Positions 33,506 through 44,118 of a stretch of 64,000 nucleotides of DNA are shown piece after piece. Each line of letters opens with the position of its first letter. Position 1 is the stretch's first letter. The notes under the pieces were generated by a model, which saw only the letters and a list, made by a program, of their open reading frames with translations, was not told the DNA's origin and made no database searches. The DNA lies in NCBI GenBank assembly GCA_037576195.1, contig CM075104.1, positions 11,920,211 through 11,984,210 on the forward strand. Reading direction: 5' to 3'. This DNA is from Phytoseiulus persimilis (Eukaryota; Arthropoda; Arachnida; Mesostigmata; Phytoseiidae). The position numbers were made by a program, and so were the translations under genes.

Positions 33506-35258
33506 TGTGGGTGTGGAGGCACTAACAGGGTGGCCCAGCCAGAGCCAGCGATCCACAGATACGAAATGGTGTCATTGGGAGGCAGAAGAAGAAATACCTA
33601 GGTACCTGACGCATCAGTCATGCGAGCGATTCTACTCTGCCCGTGGTCTGTCGTCGTTGCATAGATACATGTAAAATATGAATTGTTGTTCGATTGCCTC
33701 CTCCTTCATTTTCCCACAGAAATATTTCCTACTTGGCCGTCGGGGTCGCCTCGGACCTGCGCAGAGCTTAAGGGGAGTAAGATCTCTTGCGGTATTCGGG
33801 ACGGGAGCTCCTGTTGAGACGACGCTTCTTCATCGAATCCAAAAACTGCGTTCTTCCGGTAGCGCCACATCTTGAGCGACTGTTGTTGACGGGAGCTTCG
33901 CACTGATGTTGTCGACTTTTAGCGTTCGGGGCTCCTGCTCTGGTCAACGCCAAGAGTCAAGCGCCAAGCGTAGATGCCGGAGTTGAAACCTCTTGTCCGT
34001 TGGTCCCGCCGCTACGTTCTCGGTGTGGACTCGAATCCCATGCGAACCAGGGTCTGATTTGTTTCACACCTTCAGCTTGCGAGAAACATCCCCTGCAGGT
34101 TAACCTGATGTGCTCTTGGCCTGATCGAGAAACGATACATATCTCATTGCGAACTCAGTTTTCTGCGACTCCCAATCGCTTCGATCGTGGTTTCGGTGAG
34201 CTCGGTGGCCCGGAGGACATTCAGACCTCTGTCTTGTTTAACTTTCTTGAGAATAATCACTCCGCTTGTGGACTTCCCAGTACCGAAGGAGCTTTCGATC
34301 TTCATGTACTCCGTAAATTCAATGTAGAAAGCTCTCAGATTCTATTTCATGGTGGATCGCAGACTTGGTTGCTGGGACACAAACGGGAGAAATACCGGAC
34401 CTGGCCTTAGACGCAGCTCGAGAGCAGGCTGACTTGTTTTCCGACTCGGACGAGCTTCCCACAGGATATTCTTCAAAGGAAAAGGCCCCATGAGATCATG
34501 AAGTCCTGGGAGGAGCCCGAACGTCGATAGCATCCCAATCACCGCTGAAGTTCCACCTTGATCCGAAAAAAAAACCCACAATATCAACTGCGCCCCTATT
34601 TTTCTCGGGGTCCGGGAAGGCTATGTTTACAAGGATTTGGGACCTGAAATCTTGGCTTATCTCGTCCAAAGCAATCTTCAAATGCGGTGATCCAGACACC
34701 AGTGTGACTTGTGCTTCGAGAAGGAGATCGCAATAAGATGAGGGGAGAGTTCCCTACTTCGGTTACCGTTCCTCCCACAGGAACATGTCCACCAGGTTCT
34801 GATGCAGAACAGCGCATCTTCTGCGGGAACCAACGGTGAAGACCGCTAGCTCGTGTGAGCCTCAAGAACTGCAATTACTCGGAACGGAGTATCCCAGCTG
34901 GAAAGACGACGGAACGCTTCGACTGGTTCATGCAGTTTGTTTTGCTGTGTTATTGTTCATCAGAGGAGAGTTGACGTGAACGGTGTCCTCCCGTTCGCCC
35001 TAACCCTCTCACCCGACCCCCCGACCCGATTCCTCGACCAGAAACCCTCTCCTGATTCCGAGACCTTCCAAGTAGATGAGGTCCCTATGCAGGGCGCGAA
35101 GTCCGAGAAAGCGGACTTCAAGGGAAAATAGTCATGGTGAGGATTTCTCCCTGTGAAATCTGATGGATTTTGCGTAGAGGAACACAGTCGCATATCCCGC
35201 CATCCCTTAATACGGAGTCAATCATTCAAGATGAGCTCAGTATTACAATAACTTACAT
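33506..35258. other. Region between FGGY and the first transposon
   Basis: About 1.75 kb without a recognised gene. A minus-strand frame at about 34730-34496 (VSGSPHLKIALDEISQDF, then ILVNIAFPDPEKNRGAVDIV) is protein-like, but I cannot place it. No clear poly(A) signal for FGGY was seen close to its stop. Confidence 0.3.
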
Positions 35259-36130
35259 CAGGGGTTGGCAACTTGGTGGTATCCACGGGCCGCATGATCT
35301 GGTTCGCGGGCCGCGATGCAAAAGGCCATCGCGGCCGTTCAAACTTGCGGGCCGATACAGAGAACGTATCTCAGCGGGCTGGAACTGTTCGTGTGCCTCT
35401 TGACACGTGACACGTCTGAAAAGAGTGACATCAGGCAAAGATGAGGTTCCGAACTCGGTAATTGTTCCCTTTGGAAAAATAAGAGATCTGAGCTCCACAA
35501 ATATCACAACACGTCGATGTGACGAACGAAAAGTGAGCACTCGATTCACTGGTCTGCTTCTCGTTCGTCTTCATTAGCTGTGTTCGGGATGGCGTCGAAG
35601 CGAACAATCGGTGACTAGGATCGGGAGGTTCCAGCCTCAATGGCGAGAGAACTTTCCCTTCGCGGAGTTTGGAGAGAAACCCACCTGCTTGATTTGTGAG
35701 GAAAGCCTGTCCGTCTACAAGGAACACACACTGCGGGGGCACTACGGAAGCGCCCAGCAAGGTGAGGAGTACCTCCCATGGTGGGAAAGATTCGACAGAA
35801 TTGAGGCACTGAAGAGTCCTCGGCACAGGTCGTTCCTGATGAAGCATCGAAGCGAGCTATTCAAGTGCCCAAGAAGTTGCATCCGCTGGTCGCCCTCTCA
35901 CGGAAGGCGATTTCAGCAAAAAGTGTCTCGTATTCGCAGCGAACCAAATGTGCCCTGAGTCCACCGAGAAGTTCACTGATTTGAGCTTTCCAGAGGAACC
36001 ATAACTAGAATAACCGGTGACATCGCGAAGAATATCACGGAGGAGCTCAGCCAGTGGGTGGATGACATCGAAGCTGAGAGATACTGGCAAATATTACTCG
36101 CCACGTTCCAGCACCGTCATTCCTCACCAG
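35259..36130 (+). mobile_element. 5' half of a second hAT transposon
   Basis: The element begins CAGGGGTTGGCAACTTGG, a standard hAT end. A GC-rich subterminal zone with repeated GCGGGCCG words (35296-35350) follows, and the transposase N-terminus comes after that on the same strand. I could not find the matching right end, so the element looks truncated on that side. Its terminal repeat differs from the element at 27639 after the first eight bases, so it is a different hAT subfamily. Confidence 0.65.
35589..36120 (+). pseudogene. hAT transposase N-terminal part, frameshifted
   Basis: It starts MASKRTIGD at 35589, then after a change of frame near 35615 reads RFQPQWRENFPFAEFGEKPT, CLICEESLSVYKEHTLRGHY and ALKSPRHRSFLMKHRSELF. 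This is the zinc-finger region found at the start of ZBED5/GTF2IRD2-type hAT transposases. Further pieces in other frames (DFSKKCLVFAANQMCPES, then ITGDIAKNITEELSQWVDD) continue the family order. There are at least three changes of frame, so it is inactive. The catalytic core and hATC domain are absent. Confidence 0.7.
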
Positions 36131-36751
36131 TAATCCGAGACGCGAAATCGTTATTCTGCGTAAATTGAGAGAGTACTTGATCCAACACACTTGACGCATT
36201 CGAGGCGATTCACTCATGTATGAATCCGTTGAAGTTTATCGCGTCCGTTGTCTGAACAGATCAGAGGGAAATCTTGGAGGAAACGAAAATTGAGCTCCAC
36301 GGACTCGGTCACCAGTTTCCACACAGGTAACCACGAATCTGAGACCTTGTCTGCGTCGATTGCCACAATTTCCATTCTTATCCGCTTTCAGGTGAGGTAC
36401 CCTCTGATTGACTTGATTTTTCGAAAGCTTTCAACCCCAAGAGCACAACTCTGACCAGGGGGCAGCTCAGGGTTCGGGGCCTTTTCGAGAACAGCGTATC
36501 TGAAAAACGGTATTGTGTGAGGGAATGTCTGGACTGCTTTCCGCGAGAGAATACATTCCGGACCCATGCACAACGAACCTTTTGGGTCGGAGATCCCAGC
36601 ATCCTGCGACGATTCGAGCATTGACCTCTACTTTCCTGAGGTCGATGTTTGCTTTCCACTACTCTCCGAACCTGAGAGAAAATCCCCGTTCACATGATTT
36701 CGCTCGTCGGCATAGCGAACCGAAATCGCCTTTCATTCGATGGACTACATA

Positions 36752-37750
36752 CAGTGGCGGACAATTGATTGGCAACCAGAGGCCGCCGTTATAAGATTCA
36801 TGTGAAGGAATCCTTGAACATTCTCATAATGGGGCTTGTTGATAAATTTTCAATAACGACATCATGGAAACGCCGCTTCAAAAACGGATATAAGAATTAT
36901 TGGTCAGATGTCAGATGGGGAAAAGACACATTGCAACACTTTACAGAATCTGACCTGATGGGTCCGTCGGTGCGTTACATGAAGGAGCCGCTCCATAGCG
37001 AAGAGAAAGAAGTGTTCGAAGGAACTTGGATGCTTGCTTTGAAGGTCCGACTTTGGGGTGCTCCTTGGTATTTGAAACCTCACATTGAGATTGAGCACAA
37101 ATAGAGAGGAGAACGATTGGTGGGAATCGATGGAAAAATGATCGGACAATCGATAGGCAACCCTAGCCCAGCAGCCGCAATGATTCGAATACAAAACACC
37201 GCGGGCTCGTTGACGAAAACAACGAAGCGGAATTCCGTCTCTCGGTGTCTCTCTCGTCGCAAAACTCTTCAGAGCCATGGCCGCACCTCGTATTGACCGA
37301 AAGATTGACTGTTCGATTCGGATTCTGAGATTTAATTGAAAGATTAGCATTCGACGCTTGACTGCCCTCCAACCCAAATTATCGGCCCCCGAAATTCGAA
37401 ACGAGCTCGATCTCGACATCAGTTCACGAACTATGCAGCGCCGATTGTGCGAGGCCGGCCTCCTAGGGCGGCGACCGGCTAACAAACCGTTGACATCTCC
37501 AGCAAACGTGGAAAGAAGGCTCCGGTTCACGAGAGAACATGCTGATTGGACCGTGGAGAGGTGGGAAAAAATTCTGTGGTCAGATGAAAGCAAGACCAAC
37601 CTTCACTCTGACGTCGACAAAAGCTATGTCAGACGACCGATCAATCGACGTTATGATCCCAAATACACAACTCCCACAGTAAAGTTCGGGAGAGGTAATA
37701 TCATGGTCGAGAGGGTGCTCCGGTATACATATACGAATACGGGATACTAG
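36752..37750 (+). mobile_element. Truncated Tc1/mariner transposon
   Basis: The left end CAGTGGCGGACAATTGATTG follows a TA (36750-36751), as expected for a Tc1-type insertion. A close copy of the word CGGACAATTGATTGGCAACC recurs in the same orientation at about 37143-37162 with two differences. The transposase remnant follows. No right end was found, and the frame stops at 37750, so the 3' part is missing. Confidence 0.6.
37180..37750 (+). pseudogene. Tc1/mariner transposase fragment
   Basis: The frame 37358-37750 reads TALQPKLSAPEIRNELDLD, then RRLCEAGLLGRRPANKPL, LRFTREHADWTVERWEKILW, SDESKTNLHSD and YDPKYTTPTVKFGRGNIMV. This is the family order from the end of the paired DNA-binding domain into the catalytic core with its SDESKF-type motif. 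A preceding piece (DRKIDCSIRILRF) lies just upstream beyond a stop. The C-terminal part with the last catalytic acidic residue is absent. Confidence 0.85.
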
Positions 37751-39553
37751 AGCCATTGCAACTCGGAGCTCATTGAATCTCTCTTGGTCATCAATTACGG
37801 AGATCATCATAATCAGGACTGAATTCCTCAGAAAGTAATTCTTTGATTCACATCACGAGGGGATCGAGTGTGTTCACATGACGAGAGGCTCAGTCGAATC
37901 GGGCAAGGAGCTGCCCGGTTGGTACCGAGTTCCCCACCGGGACCCGATTGACCCTCTGGACCTTGACCGAGAATTGATGCAGCAAGAACTCCCCGCCCAA
38001 ACATACTTCGCAAAATGTTGGAGCGTCAAAGTGAATGAGTTCTGATGGCCTCCTGGCCTGACGGGCTCACTGGGGCACACCTGCTGGGGAAATTTGAGGT
38101 TCGTTCTCAATGAATAGTTTACGAGGTCCAAGACACTCATCTACTATTGAGAATACCGCGAGCCGCCATCCTTGGTGAGACTATTCCTCAAGGGCGCGTC
38201 GCTGGCGGGTAGAATCCGTGAAGGCGGAGGTCGCGAACAGCATGAACTCCGTTCAAGAGATCGCGGGATGCCCCGTGTTTCTTCCCATGTCGATTCTTCT
38301 GCTCCATATCTCCTGGAGGTCTGATCTGCTAGGAATGTTCTGGGTTGGGTAAATCTCCCATGATTTGGAATTCCACTGCTTCAGCTTCTTCATAACGATG
38401 ATAATGCTTGTGGGCCTGTCGGAAGGCCCCGGACATCCATTGGGGCTCTGCTGGGTCCCGATTCTGATCTCATCCCTCGAGATTGAACGAGGATAGCCTG
38501 TCATACAAAAATAACACCACGAAACGCTCGAAGAACTATGTTCGTTGGAGAGTCCCACTCCGAACTCGACCAGAATCGAGTTCAGCAGAGTTTAATCGGA
38601 GCTGATACTGAGAGCCTTTAGATTCACGGCCCGGGCCGCTAATTCGATGTGATAGGCCCTCAAGGTGGATGTGGCTCAAGTTCTCGTCCTTCACGATAGA
38701 ATCGTTTCCGCCGTGATGGTCGAGCCATCTACGCGCTCATGCACTCACTCAGGAAATGCGATAAGAGCCGCTGTTTCAGGGTCAGAAGCCGGGGTAGCCG
38801 GTCGGCCGATCCGGCCGAAAAATGCTCTCGCCTCCCCATTGAACGAGCTTGGGCTGGGTTTCCAAACTCTGGAGGCATGAGCTGTGCTCCAACTCGTGTT
38901 TCTTCACTTTCAACGTTCAAACCTCGATTCTGATCTGAAAAGCATCTTCCGCTCATTGAATCGTCCCAGGGAAAGCTCTGGAAGCATCTCCGCGAGTCTG
39001 GCGGAAACATCCGTTCGACCCGGAGCGATCTCGGTTCGTACCTTCCTTGCTTCAAGTGCCGCCTATGGGACGGTTCAAAGTGGAAAGATGAGCCCTTCGA
39101 TTTTTAATCACAGCCGCAACCCGCCGAAGATGTGCCGAGTGAGACCGAAAAAGATGATGAGACTGGAGCGAAAGTATCGTCAAAGTACTATGAGTACGAA
39201 AAACGGCATCGTTGGCCTTATCCGACATCCCAGCTACGGTACCCCGGGGTGCCGCGGTACGGCCACTTGGGTACACAATGAGCCATTTTGAACCGGTTGG
39301 CTCGGTGGAAGAGACAGAGCACTCTCTAGGATCATCCATCCAGCTTCGGCTTTATCTTTTGTTGATGGATGTCACCGAAGTCGCTCCAGAGCAAACTCCA
39401 GCTTCCAGTGAACTCCAGAAATTCTTGGGACTATTCGCCGATGAGTTTCAATCCAGCAACAGAATGGCAGCGACCTCGAATGATCGATTTACTAGTTATG
39501 ACCTAAATTTGAGACGCCATCTGACCGGACATGTCCTCGTCCGTCCGGTTCGC
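37751..39553. other. Accessory stretch without a recognised gene
   Basis: About 1.8 kb of sequence with short open frames on both strands. A GC-rich imperfect palindrome built on GGTACCCCGGGGT lies at about 39238-39268. No gene is supported. Confidence 0.3.
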
Positions 39554-39665
39554 GGGATTTCAGGGGCAAATGCCCGCTTTCTGGGATTTCAGGGGTAAAT
39601 GTCCGGTTTCTGGGATTTTCGGAGGAAAGATCCGAGGTTCGGGATTCGAGAAGATAATTCTCCAT
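39554..39665. repeat. 29-bp minisatellite, about 3.9 copies
   Basis: The word GGGATT recurs exactly every 29 bp, at 39554, 39583, 39612 and 39641. Copies 1 and 2 are nearly identical over the first 19 bases (GGGATTTCAGGGG(C/T)AAATG); copies 3 and 4 diverge. The period is not a multiple of three, so it is not a protein repeat. Confidence 0.85.
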
Positions 39666-39789
39666 TGTTGAGACATTCAAGGGAACCCAGTTCGATTCCA
39701 AGCCCTTTCGGGAGCAAAAGTCCGGCTCTAGGAAGTATTCACCGTATAAAAGAGCATCACGCCCGCGAATGGTTTAACGCCGTCTTCTC

Positions 39790-39860
39790 AGACCCAGTAG
39801 CATAGCGAGGCGGGGGGCGGTCCGCCCCGGGCATCAGGTCGCTGGGGTTATCAGAATGCC
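39790..39860. mobile_element. Possible end of an unidentified DNA transposon
   Basis: The word AGTAGCATAGCGAGGCGGGG followed by GGCGGTCCGCCCCGGGC resembles the GC-rich ends of short transposons seen in many invertebrate genomes. No partner end or target duplication was found, so this is only a suggestion. Confidence 0.2.
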
Positions 39861-42700
39861 TCTCCATGCCTATCACATTAGGGTTTGTAAGCTCTTCCAG
39901 GTAGATTTCTTCCCGGAATCCTCAGAGTGGGGGCGGAGTCCGATCATTGCATCTGATTTTTCACCCTATTGACGAACCACCGCATAATTTTCGTTCTCCT
40001 TACTGATTGAGAGGCAACGTTGAATTCATTTTGTTTCTGCCTCGGACCAGAGATCGAGCCAACGAAGTTGACAAACCTCGCTGTCCTATCTATCGAGATG
40101 TCCATCACGGATGAGTTTAACTTCGAGGAGTCAATTGAAGATTCGCATTGTCCGGTCTTGGCACTGATGTCCTGTTCAGACCAAGTCCGCTTTTCATGGA
40201 AAAATTGTTGAGATTCAACACGCGAAAGCGGATGTATCCGAATCTGGATTCAGTAGGCTCGGTTCGTACTAGAATCAACGCCAATTAAGGCGCTAGAACA
40301 ATCAATTCCTTCATCAGTGAATCCATGTTCACCTTCATCCCCGGCTCATTGCCGTAATGACCAACACCCTCGCAGCACTCTCCGAAGATTCGATCTCGTA
40401 GGTAACCATAACTCTCACTCTCCTACTCAAACCCCATAAAACCATACTTCACACCACATTGAACGCCTGTTCATCTATACGCCGTGCGATCTTCTCATTG
40501 CTGCCGTATCAGTGTCCGCGAGGTGGAACTGCCTGTGCTGGGAGCCTTCTAGCTAGTGTGCCGCTGGAATTTCCCCTCCAACAAAAACGTCCGGTCATAT
40601 GGCGTCTCTACTCATAACCTATGAGAAATGTGAGTTGAGCGCGCAGAACGTTTGCAGTGACCCGATGAATCAAGGGTGAGGATCGATCGAGACACCATTC
40701 ATAGGGATCGGGCCTGATCGGTATACTTTTCCGCGGTAGTTGTGCCTGCATTTGCAGAGCCTGTTAGCCCCCGACATGAGGCACCGACTTTATTAGAGGG
40801 AATCTGCCTCAAGCAGAGCCGATGTGTCTAGTCCAGAGAGCAACCAGCTGAGTTAACTCTCCCCGTCCCGCTACGATCGACACGCTTTGGGGCGATGAAT
40901 TCAGGAGAAAAGCGTGCGCATCAGAGTCTCATCTCGCGCTTTCAGTCCTCGAAGAATGTGGCAAGCCATCAGAGCATCAACTCGGATCGATCTTACGAGG
41001 GAGAATTCCTGTTTAAGTCCGGGTTCATGGATGCGGGAGGTCTGTCCCCTCGGAAAACCTTCGGAGTTCAGGAGGCGCTGTATCGGAACAGGACGGCGTG
41101 GTTCCCTGGGTTCGTAGACCGGCTGACATTCTCGGAAACGGACGCGTTCTCTCTCAATCTTAGAGATAACAGCATCCGATTCTTCATCAGAGAACCCGTA
41201 TCTTTCATCGGTTCCATCAACTGCGCCGAAGCTAAGACGTGCTCCACACCGAAGAGCTGTTGCGGAGATTGAAAGAGTAACAGTGATCCGAGAAGTTAAT
41301 TGCGTACGTCCGACAGGCTTCGTTCGGCTGTGGAAGCATGACGCTGTTCCGGTAATTCGTTTCGCTTGACCACGGTCGAGTTCGAATAAACGTGCACTAT
41401 TTTCGCCCTGCTTCCGTTTCGCGAACGGTTCAATCCCGAGGTATCGAAACTGTCACAAAGAGATAAATGTCCCAATAACAATGCATCTGGACACTTCAGA
41501 AACGCCTGTGGGGTTTTTTCTACTGGCACCGAATTCGGAAAACGACAGCCACCATCTGAACGGAGTCGATTACAGCGTCGAAATACAGGCGGTTCTCGCG
41601 GGACACGCGGAGAGAGCCGCTTGTTCTACGGTTTGAAATAATTTCTTCGCGTGTCTCCTCAAATCGCTGCGGTTTACTCGTTGCCTCGGCTGTGGTTCCA
41701 CTCGTCGGCGGCAGCTTCGCGTAACTTCGGTCTCCATGGTTGAGCATTCGATACCGGTAATTCTCGCGATCGAAGCGATTTCAGCTCTGAGAACGAGGAC
41801 GATTCGGATATTAGGCTCAACCTATGAGGTTGATCGAAGCAAAGAAAGTAGTCGAAGAGAGTGGGCAAAATCGAAGGTCAGTCGTGAAGAAATCATAGCG
41901 GATAATCGATTAGCCGTGTTTTCGAATAGTTTGAGAGCATGCCTGGAATTCTTGCTGATGAGAAAGCTCCTGCCAAATTCCCATGGTAGATCTGATATCC
42001 AGAAGTATTTATCATCGCTTGATTCCGTGACGGCGCCCTTAGGAGAGAGTGTGGTTCAACTGAATCCTTGTGAATACATTTATTCTGATCGACATGATAC
42101 GTTGGACATTCACCAGGACTTCAAATGGAAAAAAAAATCCGCGGAGAGTCCCGGAAGAAGTTTTCTGAAGCGCCCTGAACGCACTTCATGCTGGTCACGG
42201 GTAACCCCTGAGGATCAACCTGCTTGCAGTGGTTGGATCTAGAACACGGCTTCTCCATGGAAAAATCTCCGTCGAAAGAAAGTCAATCGTGTGAATAAGG
42301 CATGTTTTTATTTATGATTCTGTGATTTACGGCTGTTTCCTTCTTTGGATAGCCACAAGCACTTCCCAGCCTCGTTAAAGGCGGGAGCCCTTGTCGATCT
42401 AATCCCTCTGTCACTTATCTGTTCACCAAGAGGAGCCTGCTTTCTGCCTGAACAGAAGACGAGTCTCTGATTTCACCTCATTTTTCTTCCAACGTTCCGC
42501 TGCTTAACGGGCGTCGTCAACAGGCTCGGGGTGTCTCGACGGAAGGATTCCATTGCAAGTAGCGCAACGCGGCTGAGATCTCGGTTTTTTCCTCGAGGAA
42601 CTCGGACAGTGTCTCGTCGAATTCACGTTTTCGATTCTCGGGCGAGACCAGCCCAATGACATCGGTTGCACGTCATTGTTGTCGTGTTTGCTACGGACAG
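39861..42700. other. Accessory stretch without a recognised gene
   Basis: About 2.8 kb. The longest open frames (40895-41272 and 41736-42242, both plus) have no family signature and contain no obvious domain. No RNA gene or clear repeat was seen. Confidence 0.35.
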
Positions 42701-42760
42701 CCTTCTCGCTCGCGGAAGGGTTGCTCAATCATAACGGCAGGGGCACAGGGAGCGCAAGAA

Positions 42761-43021
42761 TGGCATTCCTCTTCTCCTCTTTCATCCACATAATTCGCAA
42801 CACGGGCTACAAGTTGACGTCAGTTGAGGGAGGCGCTTCAGAAAATGTTGCTGCGCTTTATGCCAGGAATTCTGGACTTTTTTTGGGAACGAAGCAGAAG
42901 ATACATCATCCACAACTTCGGCTCGGCTTTTCCGAAGGAGGGTAACTTCAGAGTGTTCCCGTCGATAATCGAAGTCGCGCCGGCACTCTTTGTCTTCTTC
43001 ACCATGATTAAAGGCTCAAAA
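42761..43021 (+). other. Unrecognised small membrane-protein-like frame
   Basis: An ATG at 42761 opens MAFLFSSFIHIIRNTGYKLT. In the next frame the sequence continues LQKMLLRFMPGILDFFWERS, then YIIHNFGSAFPKEGNFRVFP and EVAPALFVFFTMIKGSK to a stop at 43021-43023. Two hydrophobic segments and basic residues would suit a small membrane protein, but the two parts need one change of frame near 42820-42835. I cannot assign a family. It lies about 1.1 kb upstream of Notch on the same strand. Confidence 0.25.
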
Positions 43022-44118
43022 TGAGGCGCTTCTCGTTACGCACCGGTCCATGTGATCCACCGCTCCGGATCCACGAGCATGAGCGAACCCTCAACCACAC
43101 GACTCGGATCAGAGTCGGAGATCAACGAAAATTTGGCATTCGTTCGAGTGGCTTCCGGATCAATCGTCGCCGGGCTTTCTGTGGCTGTCGCGGCATTCCA
43201 CCAAGAATGCTCCAAAATGCAGGCGATGCGAGTTATATTTCCTCAATCATCTCATCAGATAGGCATTCGACAAAACGCTACTCGTCTCAAGAAAGGTCCA
43301 CTCCGGTGATTGAGGAAAATATTCAGACCCGATGTCCCCCGCATGGAAATCCACGTAGATCCATCTCTACTTGTCATTGTTCTCGATTGAGAGTTCAGTT
43401 TTCTCAGAATTGTCGAAGAGCTCCGTCGTTTACTCCAACAGGACCGAAGGTGAACAGAGTCCGCCTGGGCTCAAGACTCACACGTGGGTCTTCAGCCGGC
43501 GTGGAACGACTGCCTCCGCGGGTAGCTTTCGTATGGATCCGTTAGCTGGCCGACCGACGACTCGCCAAACCCACAGTTGTCCCCATCATTGTTTGAGGTT
43601 AGAGCATGATGATGCCGCGGCTGCTCCTGCCGCAGCAGTACTCGGATCTGTGTTCATCCACAGAGCCGCCGCCGCCGCCAGCGGCTCGGCCCACAGCAGC
43701 TTCAGGCTCGAGACCCCTGGAGTCGGAGTGCTGCTACGATCGCTCGCATGCTCACGAGAAAACCACTGACAAGAGGAAACAGCATCCACCAGAGGCGCTG
43801 CGGCCGCTCATAGGAGGAGCATCTGGTAAGCGTCATGGCGCGCTTTTCGACACTGTACCAGAAGTTCTTCGACTGTGAACCGCGGTGGATCCGCGTTCGG
43901 CTTCGTCGGTGAAAACGTACACAAATCGGAGTTAAAGTTTCTGAGTCGTTCGTCGGCGAGTCGGGGAATGTTACCGTCGGAATTTCGGAACTGATCACCG
44001 TGATGGAGTTGTGAAAATGGTTTTGGATCAATACCAACGGAAATAACTTTTTCCTTCTGTGTGTGTGTGTGTTTGTGTGAAGTGTGTGGGGTGTCTCTCG
44101 GACATCTGAACTCCGAAG
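43022..44118 (+). promoter_or_regulatory. Upstream region and leader of Notch
   Basis: About 1.1 kb before the Notch start codon. It ends in a (TG)7 tract with further TG units (44058-44089), 30 nt before the ATG. CAG/CCG-rich sequence lies around 43600-43700. No TATA box is evident. Confidence 0.4.
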
